In this document: positions 17,648 through 25,976 of the stretch, one piece after another
How positions within the stretch are numbered: position 1 is the first letter of the stretch
Layout: each line of letters starts with the position of its first letter
Assembly (NCBI RefSeq): GCF_900188095.1
Contig: NZ_FZOT01000003.1
Location: 62,001-126,000, forward strand
From: Noviherbaspirillum humi
GTDB taxonomy: Bacteria > Pseudomonadota > Gammaproteobacteria > Burkholderiales > Burkholderiaceae_D
Direction: 5' to 3'
DNA length: 64,000 nucleotides
Position numbers and translations under genes: made by a program
Notes under the pieces: model-generated
The model's database searches: none
What the model was told of the DNA's origin: nothing
Seen by the model: the letters and a program-made list of their open reading frames with translations, nothing else

Positions 17648-18658
17648 TCAGTCTGCCGACATGCCGGCCTGGCGCGCCACCTTGCCCAGCCTGTCGTATT
17701 CCTTTGCACTGAGAGCGGCAAGTTCCGCCGCCGTCGAGCCGCGCGGCGTGAAGCCCGCCTGCAGCAGCTTTTCCTTCACCTCCGGCTGAGCCAGCGCCTC
17801 GTTGAATGCCTGGTTCAGCTTCTGCACCACCGCGGCGGGCATATTCGCCGGTCCGTACACGCCGAACCAGGGCTCCAGCTCGTAACCGCCGACACCGGCC
17901 TCGGCCATGGTCGGCACGTTGGGCAGCGAAGGCGAACGGTTCCTGCCGGCCACCGCCAGCGCGCGGATCTTCCCGGCCTGGATATGCGGCAGGGAAGCCG
18001 GCAGGTTCTCGAACATCACCTGCAGATGGCCGCCCAGCATGTCGTTGATGGCCGGCACGCTGCCCTTGTAAGGCACATGAACCAGGTTGGTGCCCGTCAT
18101 CTGCGCAAACATCACCGCCGCCAGATGCATGGACGTGCCGACGCCGGCGGTGCCGTAATTCACTTCCGGCTGCTTCTTTGCATAGCTCACGAATTCCGCC
18201 ACCGTCTTGACCGGCAGGCCGGGAACCACCTGCAGCACGATGGTGGAGGTGCCGAGCAGGCCGACGGCGGTGAAGTCCTTGCGCGGATCGAAGGGCATCT
18301 GCTTGTAGACATGCGGGTTGAGGGCATTGGTGGAAATGGCGCCGAAGCCGATGGTGTAGCCGTCCGGCGCCGACTTCGCCACCGCATCCATGCCGATGTT
18401 GCCGCCGGCGCCCGGCCGGTTCTCGATCACGACCGGCTTGCCAAGTTTCTCGCCGACCTTCTGGCCGACGGTGCGGGCGACCAGGTCGGTGGTGCCGCCG
18501 GGCGCATACGGAACGACGAAGCGGATCGGCTTGCTGGGATAGTCGCTGCTCTGCGCAGCCGCATCCGCGGCGGCGAGGAAAAGGCCGCCGAGCAGCGCGC
18601 CGCATGCGGCGGCGCCGGAATGCAGGAAGCGCCGTCTTGCCATCAGTCTTGGTGTCAT
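17648..18658 (-). CDS. Bug-family (TTT) solute-binding protein with Tat-like signal
   Basis: 336 residues from ATG 18658 (alternatives at 18667 and 18643). The N-terminus MARRRFLHSGAAACGALLGG has twin arginines followed by FL, suggesting Tat export, then YPSKPIRFVVPYAPGGTTDL, ENRPGAGGNIGMDA and VPYKGSVPAINDML, the family signature. Binds a small carboxylate in the periplasm. Monocistronic as far as seen: no permease, enzyme or regulator is joined to it, so its substrate cannot be guessed from context. Confidence 0.92.
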   Translation of the reverse strand: MTPRLMARRRFLHSGAAACGALLGGLFLAAADAAAQSSDYPSKPIRFVVPYAPGGTTDLVARTVGQKVGEKLGKPVVIENRPGAGGNIGMDAVAKSAPDGYTIGFGAISTNALNPHVYKQMPFDPRKDFTAVGLLGTSTIVLQVVPGLPVKTVAEFVSYAKKQPEVNYGTAGVGTSMHLAAVMFAQMTGTNLVHVPYKGSVPAINDMLGGHLQVMFENLPASLPHIQAGKIRALAVAGRNRSPSLPNVPTMAEAGVGGYELEPWFGVYGPANMPAAVVQKLNQAFNEALAQPEVKEKLLQAGFTPRGSTAAELAALSAKEYDRLGKVARQAGMSAD

Positions 18659-18748
18659 GGGTCTCATCGATGAAGTGAAGTGGAGGATTGTTGTTCTTCT
18701 AGCGCCCGGATGATGCCAGAAGACCTGCAGCCGCATTGGGAAAGCGCT

Positions 18749-19585
18749 TCAAGGAAGCTCGATCACGAAAGTCTCACGAAACGCCTTGTCTTCGCCCTTT
18801 TCGGGATAGCCGCGCGGGTTGGCCACCACCCTGCAGGAAAACGGCTTCCCTGCCTCGACGCCGGAGACGACGAAATCATTCTCGCAGTGCAGATGTCCGT
18901 GGATCCACATGTCGGCACGCGGCAGGAGATGGTCGAGCGCATTGCAGAAGCCGGCGGTGCCCGGCGTGACGCCATAGCGCGGATCAGCGCTGCCCAGCGT
19001 GGGGGCGAAATGGGTGACGGAGACGGTGGTGCCGTCGAAGGGAATTGCCAGCGCATCGTTCAGCCAGCGCTGGCAATCGAAAGCCAGTTCGCGGATATCC
19101 TCGGCCAGCATGGGCTTGCCGTTTCTCAGCGTGGTGTTCTTGCTCAGGTAAAAGTTGGCTGCGCGGCAGGCCTTCTCCAATGCCTTGATCCGCTCTGCCT
19201 CCGATTTCTTGTCCTTGGCGAGGGATTCGAAATCGCTCCACAAGGTGGTCCCGACGAAACGCACCGACCCGACGGTGATGACCTCCCGCTCCAGCCATTC
19301 GATGCCGAGCGCATCGCAGGTGCGGCGCAAGCGGGCATAAGTGGCGTCGAAATCCAGCGCATCGAATTCATGGTTGCCGGGCAGGTAGAAGACGCGCGGC
19401 CATTTCGCCTGCGGCCCGCGCGGCGAGAAGCGGCCGAGGCCGAAGTCGTCATCCTGCAGTTTCGATCCCGCCTGATAGGAGCCGATGTCTCCCGCCAGCA
19501 GCAGAATATCGACGCCTGGCGCGGCGGGCGGCACGTAGGTGGGATAGTTTTCGAGATGGAGGTCGGAGACGAGCTGGATGCGCAT
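18749..19585 (-). CDS. Calcineurin-like metallophosphoesterase
   Basis: 278 residues. All metal-binding motifs are in order: SDLHLE (about 7-12), LAGDIG (about 30-35), PGNHEFD (about 68-74) and WIHGHLH near residue 225. This is the dimetal phosphodiesterase fold; members hydrolyse phosphate mono- or diesters such as cyclic nucleotides, but the substrate is unknown. Cytoplasmic (no signal peptide). Transcribed leftward between a Bug gene and an M20 peptidase gene, without obvious operon links (over 90-base gaps). Confidence 0.9.
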   Translation of the reverse strand: MRIQLVSDLHLENYPTYVPPAAPGVDILLLAGDIGSYQAGSKLQDDDFGLGRFSPRGPQAKWPRVFYLPGNHEFDALDFDATYARLRRTCDALGIEWLEREVITVGSVRFVGTTLWSDFESLAKDKKSEAERIKALEKACRAANFYLSKNTTLRNGKPMLAEDIRELAFDCQRWLNDALAIPFDGTTVSVTHFAPTLGSADPRYGVTPGTAGFCNALDHLLPRADMWIHGHLHCENDFVVSGVEAGKPFSCRVVANPRGYPEKGEDKAFRETFVIELP

Positions 19586-19687
19586 GGCCCTATGCTACCA
19601 AAACGCGGCTCGGGCTATCGGCGGCAGGGCCACGGGCTGGTGCCGGAAGCGGTCGACGGATGGGCTGCATCGACCGCTTCCCCGCGC

Positions 19688-20992
19688 TCATCGCGATTCG
19701 CCTGCCCCGCGCGAAAATTCCATGATGAGCTTGGTGGCGAGATACAGCCGCGGCTCGATCGAATCGATGAGGATGTATTCATCATCATTCGAATGCGCGC
19801 CGAAAGACAGCAGGCCGAAGCGCTCCAGCACCGCCTTTTGGTTGCCGAGCGCGGCGAAGGCGGCATCGGTGCCGCCGCCCTGGACGGCATCATCCACCAT
19901 CAGGGTCTTGCCGAGTTCGGCGTAGATCTTCTTCGCCTGCTCGCCCACCGCCACCGATGCCGGTCGCAATTCCAGCGGCGGACGGCGGCGCTCGAATGTC
20001 ATCTCCACCTTGGTGTCGGGAATGAGCTGCTTCTTGATGGTCTCGCGCAGGCGCGCTTCCAGGCCATCGTAGTCGGAGACGCGGACCACCCGCACATCGG
20101 CCGCCGCCTCCGCTTCGGCCGGAATGACATTGCGGTTGGTGCCGCCGGAGATCATGGTCCAGTTCATCTTCAAGCCCTTGGAAGGCTCGGAGAAATCCTT
20201 AGTTTGCAGCACCTGGTGGGCGAGCTCGTAGATCGCGTTGCGGCCGCGCTCCGGCGCGGACCCGGCATGCGATGCCTTGCCGGTCACCTTGAGCGTGACC
20301 GCCGCGATGCCGGCGGTGGCGAGCGACAGCTGGTCCTTGGCGGCGGGCGAGCCCTCGTGCGACATGGTCAGGTCATGCTCGGCGCCGAGCTTGGAGAAAT
20401 AGGTGCGCGCCGCCGGCGAACTGATTTCCTCGTCGCCGTTGATCAGCACCGTCAGCGTGCCGTAGTCCTTGAAATCGAGCGCCTTCAGGGTCGCCAGCGT
20501 ATGCAGGATCACCGCGATGCCGGCCTTGTCGTCGCCGATGCCGAGTCCATAGGCGCGATTGCCGTCGATGCGGAAAGGCTGCTTGGCCAGCATGCCCTTC
20601 AGATACACCGTGTCCATGTGCGCGATGAGCAGGATCTTCTTGCTGCCCGTGCCCTTGAAGGTGGCGCGCACCATGCGGCCGATCTTTTCCGGCGTGTCGT
20701 GCATGCGGTAGATGTCGGCGCCCGGCTCGATGAATTCCACTTCGCCGCCCAGGGCGCGCAAGCGGTCGAAGATCAGCTGCGACAGCTTGTCGAGTCCTTC
20801 CTTGTCCTTGCTGCCGGATTCGATCGACACCAGGTCCTTGAGCGTGCCCAGCAGCGGCTCCTTCTGCTTCTGCACCTGGGCATAAATCGCTTGATCGGGC
20901 GCGGCGGCGGCGAGCGTCGTCCAGCACATGGCGGCGGCGAGAAAGGCGTGGCGTATGTATCGATTTCTTTTGTTTTGCATTTTTCTGGTCAT
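19688..20992 (-). CDS. M20-family peptidase, glutamate carboxypeptidase-like, exported
   Basis: About 434 residues with a signal peptide (basic RNRYIRH then hydrophobic AFLAAAMCWTTLAAAA). Metal and catalytic motifs: AHMDTVYLKGM (His, Asp), GLGIGDDKAGIAV (bridging Asp), INGDEEISS (catalytic Glu) and SFGAHSNDDEY near the C-terminus (His). Resembles carboxypeptidase G2, which removes C-terminal glutamate from folates and peptides. A dimerisation domain lies between. Start uncertain: ATGs at 21004, 20992 and 20980 all lack a good ribosome site; 20980 gives the neatest signal peptide. Confidence 0.88.
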   Translation of the reverse strand: MTRKMQNKRNRYIRHAFLAAAMCWTTLAAAAPDQAIYAQVQKQKEPLLGTLKDLVSIESGSKDKEGLDKLSQLIFDRLRALGGEVEFIEPGADIYRMHDTPEKIGRMVRATFKGTGSKKILLIAHMDTVYLKGMLAKQPFRIDGNRAYGLGIGDDKAGIAVILHTLATLKALDFKDYGTLTVLINGDEEISSPAARTYFSKLGAEHDLTMSHEGSPAAKDQLSLATAGIAAVTLKVTGKASHAGSAPERGRNAIYELAHQVLQTKDFSEPSKGLKMNWTMISGGTNRNVIPAEAEAAADVRVVRVSDYDGLEARLRETIKKQLIPDTKVEMTFERRRPPLELRPASVAVGEQAKKIYAELGKTLMVDDAVQGGGTDAAFAALGNQKAVLERFGLLSFGAHSNDDEYILIDSIEPRLYLATKLIMEFSRGAGESR

Positions 20993-21322
20993 CGAAATGG
21001 GCATCGGCTTGCATGCTGCACATGTAGGCTGCGACTCCTCAGCATGCCCTGCCCGGTTAATGAATGCTTCGTTGGAGCCGCACCATAGCCTACTGGAAAA
21101 CCGACGACCCCACCAGCCATCGGGCGCATGCTTCCATTCTCGGGCTTGCGCTAACGCAGACGGCGCCAAAGGCCGATGCCGCCTTGCGAACCGACGCGAT
21201 GCTAAGATAGGCCGCCCCAATCGCCCCAACCGGCTAGTCACCGCCTCGTCACCGCCTGCCATGCGGCGCCATGCAAGTGCTTTCCTCCGCTCGTGGGAAA
21301 GCGTGCTCGAACCGGGCGCGGC
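20993..21322. other. Intergenic region between divergent genes
   Basis: About 330 bases between the exported peptidase (leftward) and a small secreted protein (rightward). The frames open here on both strands are extensions of neighbours without ribosome sites. No palindrome or promoter convincing enough to name. Confidence 0.4.
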
Positions 21323-21838
21323 ATGACCCATTCATTCAATGCACACATGAGCCGCTTCTTCATTCGCCGCTGCCGGCGTACTCTCGCAGCAATCATCGCG
21401 ATGGGCGTTCTTGTTTCAGGAATGAACCTCGCCCTCGCCGACGCGGCATTGTCGACCCGGTATGGATTGCTCCAGACGGTGGTCGATGCCCAGAGCGGGC
21501 GCGGCCAGCTGATCTTCAACGGCAAGCCGGTGTTCGTCACATCCACCGCCGCGGCGGCTTACCGACTCGTGCCGGCGCCGGCGCAAGGATCGAATGATTT
21601 TGCGGTCATGGAAGAGCAACTGCCGGATGCAAGCTGCGCCTACCGCCATACGCTCATCCGGATCGGCCCCGAGCGCCAGACCACCGTCACCCCGCCCTTC
21701 GGCGCCTGCATGCGGCTGTCCGGCACGCGCCCAGCGCCCCAGGGCGTTGAAGTCATCACGCAAGGAAGCGATCAGCGCGAGCATGTGTACTTCTGGCGAG
21801 GAACCGGGCCGGTGCGGGAAAGCGTGCCGACGAGATGA
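21323..21838 (+). CDS. Hypothetical exported protein
   Basis: About 171 residues; not recognised. After a basic start (MSRFFIRRCRRTLA) comes a hydrophobic stretch ending near MNLALADA, a likely signal peptide. The mature part has two cysteines that could form a disulphide (DASCAYRHTL and FGACMRLSG) and short beta-like segments. ATGs at 21293, 21323 and 21347 are all possible; none has a strong ribosome site, 21347 would give the shortest signal peptide. Stands alone after the divergent peptidase gene. Confidence 0.6.
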   Translation: MTHSFNAHMSRFFIRRCRRTLAAIIAMGVLVSGMNLALADAALSTRYGLLQTVVDAQSGRGQLIFNGKPVFVTSTAAAAYRLVPAPAQGSNDFAVMEEQLPDASCAYRHTLIRIGPERQTTVTPPFGACMRLSGTRPAPQGVEVITQGSDQREHVYFWRGTGPVRESVPTR

Positions 21839-22649
21839 AAGCCGCGGCCATCGCTCAGCCTCTACAGGCCGCAAGCATGGTGCGCCTCGCCTGCAGCGGT
21901 CAGTGATCTTTCCTTGATGATCTTTCCTTGAAGCCTCGCCGCATTGCTGGCGCCGCTTGCCGCTGCGCCGCCTACCTGCTGCCCGATCCGCCCTCTGCTC
22001 CCTTCTCTGCCCACTTGCAGCAATCGGGCAGCGCGAAAGCAATTCTGCTGTCGGCATCGATCAACAGGCTGAAACAGGACTTTGCCGCCTCCGATCACTT
22101 CCCACGAATGACTCGCTCCCGCACCGCTTTGCCGGCCTTTCCGCTTGTGCCAGAAGACGAAGCCTTTCATAAGCCGCGCACCAACCGGGGTCTCGAATGA
22201 ATGCCGCCTGATCCGAACTAACAATCCCGAATTGACGCTCTTCCGTAGCCTGCAGACCTTTGTTGGCAAGCTTGGTGCGCGGGCTGGTCGTAACGCGGCA
22301 TGAAGTTAGTTCACTTTGAGCGACGGTTACGCCTCGGTCGTTGAGACGATGCCGCAGCCTATGTCCGGCGCCTGCCAGCAGTGTATGGTCACGTCCGGAT
22401 GCCGGCCAGTGCAGACGCCGTATGGCCGTTCGGCGGCGAGCCGCTGAAGGCGGGTGTCTGCCGGGCGATCTGGGATCCAGCCTGGGAATGCAAGGGCCGG
22501 GAGGCAGGCGATGCAATCGGCGTGTAGCGCGGATTTGTCGCAATGTGTCTGATGTAACGGTTTGACCGGAAAGCCGCCGGGCCGCGCGTCTCTTCCTATA
22601 CTCAAGTCATCCCGCGGCTTACAGCGGGCAACTCGAGAAGGTGACCATC
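21839..22649. other. 811-base intergenic region, no gene supported
   Basis: No open frame here shows a family resemblance or ribosome site. Two small structures are visible: a perfect tandem duplication of TGATCTTTCCTTGA (21904-21917 and 21918-21931), and an 8-bp inverted repeat GAACTAAC (22215-22222) / GTTAGTTC (22305-22312). The long gap in an otherwise dense region suggests decayed sequence or an unrecognised RNA. Confidence 0.5.
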
Positions 22650-23012
22650 ATGTCGAAGCTATTCATCGCCCTTGCCGCAAGCTCCACCCTGCTCTTGCTC
22701 AGCGCCGACGCGTTGGCGCACGCCGACGTCACGGTCAGCATCGGCACGCCGGGCGTCTACGCCGTCCCGGCGCCCGCGCCGGTCTATACCCCGGCGGCGC
22801 CGGTGATGGTGCGGCCGGTTCCGGTGCGCCGGGAGTACCGCGAAGAAGTCTGGGCGCCGCATGCCTACCCTGTGATGCGCCCGGTGCCGCGCCATGGTCC
22901 ACGCGGCGACCAGGACAGGGACGGCATTCCGAATTTCCGGGATCGTGATCGCGACGGCGACGGCATCCCCAACCGCTGGGATCGCCGACCGGCCGACCCC
23001 TACCGCCGCTGA
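22650..23012 (+). CDS. Small exported protein with thrombospondin-3-like Ca2+ repeats
   Basis: 120 residues. Signal peptide MSKLFIALAASSTLLLLS cleaved near ALAHA, a Pro/Val-rich linker (VPAPAPVYTPAAPVMVRPVP), then an acidic-basic tail DQDRDGIPNF followed by DRDGDGIPNRWD: two DxDxDGxxN/D loops of the thrombospondin type 3 kind that bind Ca2+. Start at 22650 is set by GAGAAGGTGA immediately before it; the upstream GTG at 22641 is part of that ribosome site. Function unknown; a periplasmic or surface protein stabilised by calcium is inferred. Confidence 0.75.
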   Translation: MSKLFIALAASSTLLLLSADALAHADVTVSIGTPGVYAVPAPAPVYTPAAPVMVRPVPVRREYREEVWAPHAYPVMRPVPRHGPRGDQDRDGIPNFRDRDRDGDGIPNRWDRRPADPYRR

Positions 23013-23187
23013 TCCGTCACGCTCGGGATATCCGGCGCCGTACCCGGTGGCGGGCGGCGCGAAACGCTTTCTCCCTGCGGACGAAGGCCGCGCTCGAGCA
23101 GTGCGAGCCTTGTCGCCATCGCCTTGTCGCCATTGTTCGTCGCCCTCGCGACGAACATCAAAAAACCTTAGTAACGGCGCGGAAAGA

Positions 23188-24807
23188 TCAGGCAGCGGCG
23201 GCTTTCGCCGCATGGCCCGACCGCATGGCCGGTATCTGTTGCAGCGTCATGGCAAGCCGCGCCGCATCGACCGGCTTGGTGAAGTGGTGGTCGAACCCTG
23301 CCTCCCGCGCCTGGCGGATATCATCTTCGGTGCCATAGCCGGTGAGCGCGATCAGGGTGGTGTCGGCATGGCGCCCCATGGCCCGGATATGCTTCGCCAG
23401 CGCGTAGCCGTCCATTTCGGGCATGCCGATATCGAGAATCATGGCATCGAAGGCCTGCACGCGAGCGCGCTCGAGGGCGCGGCGCGGATTGAACAGCGTG
23501 GTGACCTGGTGGCCCTGGGAAGAGAGCAGCAGGCTCAGGCCGCGGGCCGCATCTTCATTGTCGTCGACCACCAGCAATTCGAGCCCGCCGGACGCCCGCC
23601 GCTGCGCTGCCTGCGGTGCCGGCGCCTGCTGCGGCACTGCCCGCTGCCCATGGTCGGCCGCACTGGGCAGATGGATGGCGAACACGCTGCCCCTGCCGAG
23701 CCCATCGCTGTACGCGGAAGCCCGGCCGCCATGCAGCGTGACGATGGACTTGACGATGGCCAGGCCGAGCCCGAGCCCGCCTTGCGACCGGTCCGCCGTG
23801 CGCTTCGCCTGAACGAAGGAATCGAAAATGAACGGCAGCAGTTCGGCGTTGATGCCCATGCCGTTGTCCTGCACGCTGAGCCCGACCTCGCCGTTGCAGA
23901 CGTCCAGGCGCACCACGATGTCGCCGCCCTCGGGCGTGTATTTCGCGCTGTTGGCCAGCAGGTTCGCCACCACCTGCACCAGCCGCGTCTGGTCGCCCTC
24001 CACCCAGACCGGCGCGTCCGGCAGCTGCAGCGTCAGGCGGTGCTGGCGTTCGCTGATGACAGAGCAGGCTTGCTCGACCGCTTCATTGATGGCCACGACG
24101 AAATCCATCGGCCGCTTCGACACGGTGATCATGCCGCGGCTGATGCGCGAGACGTCCAGGATGTCGTCCACCAGCTTGGTCATGTGCCGCACCTGCCGAG
24201 CGATGACGTCCGTCGTCTGGGCATGCCGCCTTTCGTTTTCCCGGACGAAGGGCAGCAGGTCGGCGGCGGTGCTCATGCCGGCCAGCGGATTGCGCAGCTC
24301 ATGCCCCAGCATCGAGATGAATTCGTTCTTCTGCTGCTCGGCCGCTTCCTTCTGGAGATCCGCATGCCGCAACTGCGCGTCGCGCTCTTGCACCTGGCGC
24401 ATGGCCGACGCGAGTTCTTCCGCCTGCAGCGCGTTCCTGCCGCGTTCCGCCCTCACCTGCCAGGCGAGGAAGCCCATGCCGGCGCAGACGCCGGAAAAGC
24501 TCAAAAGATGCGCCGCCCCATACAGCGGGTGAATGATCGGCTCGCTGCTGCCGAGGACCAGCAAGGAGCCGGCCAATGCCGCCATCACGCCGGTCACGAC
24601 GGCGCCAGCGAGCCCGAAGCGAATCGCCATGACCGCAACGGGCAGGGCCAGGAAAAGAAAGGGTTCGGTTTCGCCCAGCAGGGGATTGAGCGCATGGCGC
24701 AGCACGCCTGCTGCGATCACGATAACGGCAGCGAACGCATAGCGGTTGCGCAGGAACGCCAGCCGGCCGGCGAGACTTCTCAGCTTTGTGAACATCAGTG
24801 CGCTCAT
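23188..24807 (-). CDS. Hybrid sensor histidine kinase/response regulator (DUF4118-type sensor)
   Basis: About 539 residues. N-terminus with four close membrane helices (FAAVIVIAAGVLRHAL, FLFLALPVAVMAIRFGLAGA and following) resembling the KdpD-like DUF4118 sensor; short coiled coil; HisKA with LGHELRNPLAG (phosphorylated His); HATPase with NLLANSAKYT, DNGMGI and GGLGLGLAI; C-terminal receiver with MILDIGMPEMDGYA (phosphorylated Asp). No output domain, so the receiver probably passes phosphate on or tunes the kinase. Start chosen at 24807 (24795 possible). Divergent from a dioxygenase gene; no partner regulator adjacent. Confidence 0.9.
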   Translation of the reverse strand: MSALMFTKLRSLAGRLAFLRNRYAFAAVIVIAAGVLRHALNPLLGETEPFLFLALPVAVMAIRFGLAGAVVTGVMAALAGSLLVLGSSEPIIHPLYGAAHLLSFSGVCAGMGFLAWQVRAERGRNALQAEELASAMRQVQERDAQLRHADLQKEAAEQQKNEFISMLGHELRNPLAGMSTAADLLPFVRENERRHAQTTDVIARQVRHMTKLVDDILDVSRISRGMITVSKRPMDFVVAINEAVEQACSVISERQHRLTLQLPDAPVWVEGDQTRLVQVVANLLANSAKYTPEGGDIVVRLDVCNGEVGLSVQDNGMGINAELLPFIFDSFVQAKRTADRSQGGLGLGLAIVKSIVTLHGGRASAYSDGLGRGSVFAIHLPSAADHGQRAVPQQAPAPQAAQRRASGGLELLVVDDNEDAARGLSLLLSSQGHQVTTLFNPRRALERARVQAFDAMILDIGMPEMDGYALAKHIRAMGRHADTTLIALTGYGTEDDIRQAREAGFDHHFTKPVDAARLAMTLQQIPAMRSGHAAKAAAA

Positions 24808-25025
24808 CCCATGAGGATTGAAAAGCGTGGTGGACGGATTTCGTACCAGTTCGATGCAAGCTCTCGGACGAACCAATCATACATTGCAGCAAGAGTCGCT
24901 TTGCGGCCCGAGATGTGTAGCGGAAAGAAAATTGATCTCCGTCAATCAGGCCGGGCCGAGGCGTACGAGCCCAAATTACGGTACCGTTATGCCTGTTTCG
25001 TTAACGGCTTCGAGAGGAACGCCAG

Positions 25026-25790
25026 GTGTCGCTGACCGCATCGCAAATCGAGCAATTCAGGCAGGATGGCTTTTTGATATTCAGATCACTGGCGGCGCCG
25101 GAAGCCTGCGCGGCCATGCGCGACGTGACCGAGGCGCATCTGCGCGACGAGGTGCCCCCCCTGGAGTATGAAGCCGACGTCGGCTATGCCGGCGCGCCGG
25201 CCTCACGCGATGCCCCGGGCGGGCGGACGGTGCGGCGCCTGCGCGGCGCCTATCATCGGCATCCCGTGTTCCGCGACTGGGCGGAAGACCCGCGCATCGC
25301 CGCGGCGCTGGCGCAGTTGTTCGGCGAGCCGGTCCGGCTGACGCTGGCCCATCACAACTGCGTGATGACCAAGCACCCCCGCTTCAGCACCGCCACCGGC
25401 TGGCACCGCGACATCCGCTACTGGTCCTTCCTGCGCAACGATCTGATCTCGGTCTGGCTGGCCCTGGGCGATGAAGTCGAATCGAATGGCGCTCTCAAGG
25501 TCATCCCCGGCTCGCACCGGCTCGACATCCGGCGCGAGCAGCTCGACGATCTGGATTTCCTGCGGCCGGAGCATCAAGAGAACCAGCGCATCTTCACCGG
25601 CGGCATCCCGGTCGAGCTGAGACAGGGCGACGTGCTGTTCTTCCACAGCGGTCTGTTCCATGCCGCCAGCGAGAATCATGGCAACGAGACCAAGCAATCC
25701 GTGGTGTTTGCCTATCACGGGCGCAGCAATGAAGCGCTGCCGGGCAGCCGTTCGGCGGCGGCCGGCCATGTAGCGCTGGGGCCGGAGTAG
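25026..25790 (+). CDS. Phytanoyl-CoA dioxygenase (PhyH) family protein
   Basis: 254 residues starting with GTG, supported by GAGAGGA upstream. The Fe(II) ligands are visible as TGWHRDIRYW (HxD) and a distal His in FFHSGLFHAAS; GALKVIPGSHRL is the family's conserved turn, and a 2-oxoglutarate-binding Arg is expected in the C-terminal part. Predicted to hydroxylate an unknown small molecule using O2 and 2-oxoglutarate in the cytoplasm. Transcribed alone, divergent from the hybrid kinase. Confidence 0.88.
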   Translation: MSLTASQIEQFRQDGFLIFRSLAAPEACAAMRDVTEAHLRDEVPPLEYEADVGYAGAPASRDAPGGRTVRRLRGAYHRHPVFRDWAEDPRIAAALAQLFGEPVRLTLAHHNCVMTKHPRFSTATGWHRDIRYWSFLRNDLISVWLALGDEVESNGALKVIPGSHRLDIRREQLDDLDFLRPEHQENQRIFTGGIPVELRQGDVLFFHSGLFHAASENHGNETKQSVVFAYHGRSNEALPGSRSAAAGHVALGPE

Positions 25791-25976
25791 CGGGCGGGCT
25801 CGACAGCGCCTCGCGGCTGCTTCCGCTTCGCCGTCGCGGCGGCACCGGCTGCCTGCTTTCACGCATGCCGTCCGGCATGGTGAACTGCATCGAGCCCGCT
25901 GCGTCAACCCAGTTTTGACAAACCAATACCGGCCGGCGGCGTCTCAACCATGTCGCCCATGCCGATCTAGCCATCG

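Noticed and set aside
16170-18605. Long leftward open frame of 811 codons opposite the MFS gene
   Set aside because: It is antisense to a clear MFS gene and overlaps the Bug gene in another frame; composition is low-complexity Arg/Gly/Gln as expected for shadows in GC-rich DNA.
18680-21088. Rightward open frame of 802 codons
   Set aside because: Runs antisense to the metallophosphoesterase and M20 peptidase, both with complete motifs; no family resemblance of its own.
22215-22312. Orphan integron attC site
   Set aside because: Only the outer 8 bp pair; inner arms lack the expected complementarity and no integrase or cassette is present.
24977-24986. ACGGTACCGT palindrome between the hybrid kinase and dioxygenase genes
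   Set aside because: Ten bases, single copy, no matching regulator nearby; could be chance.
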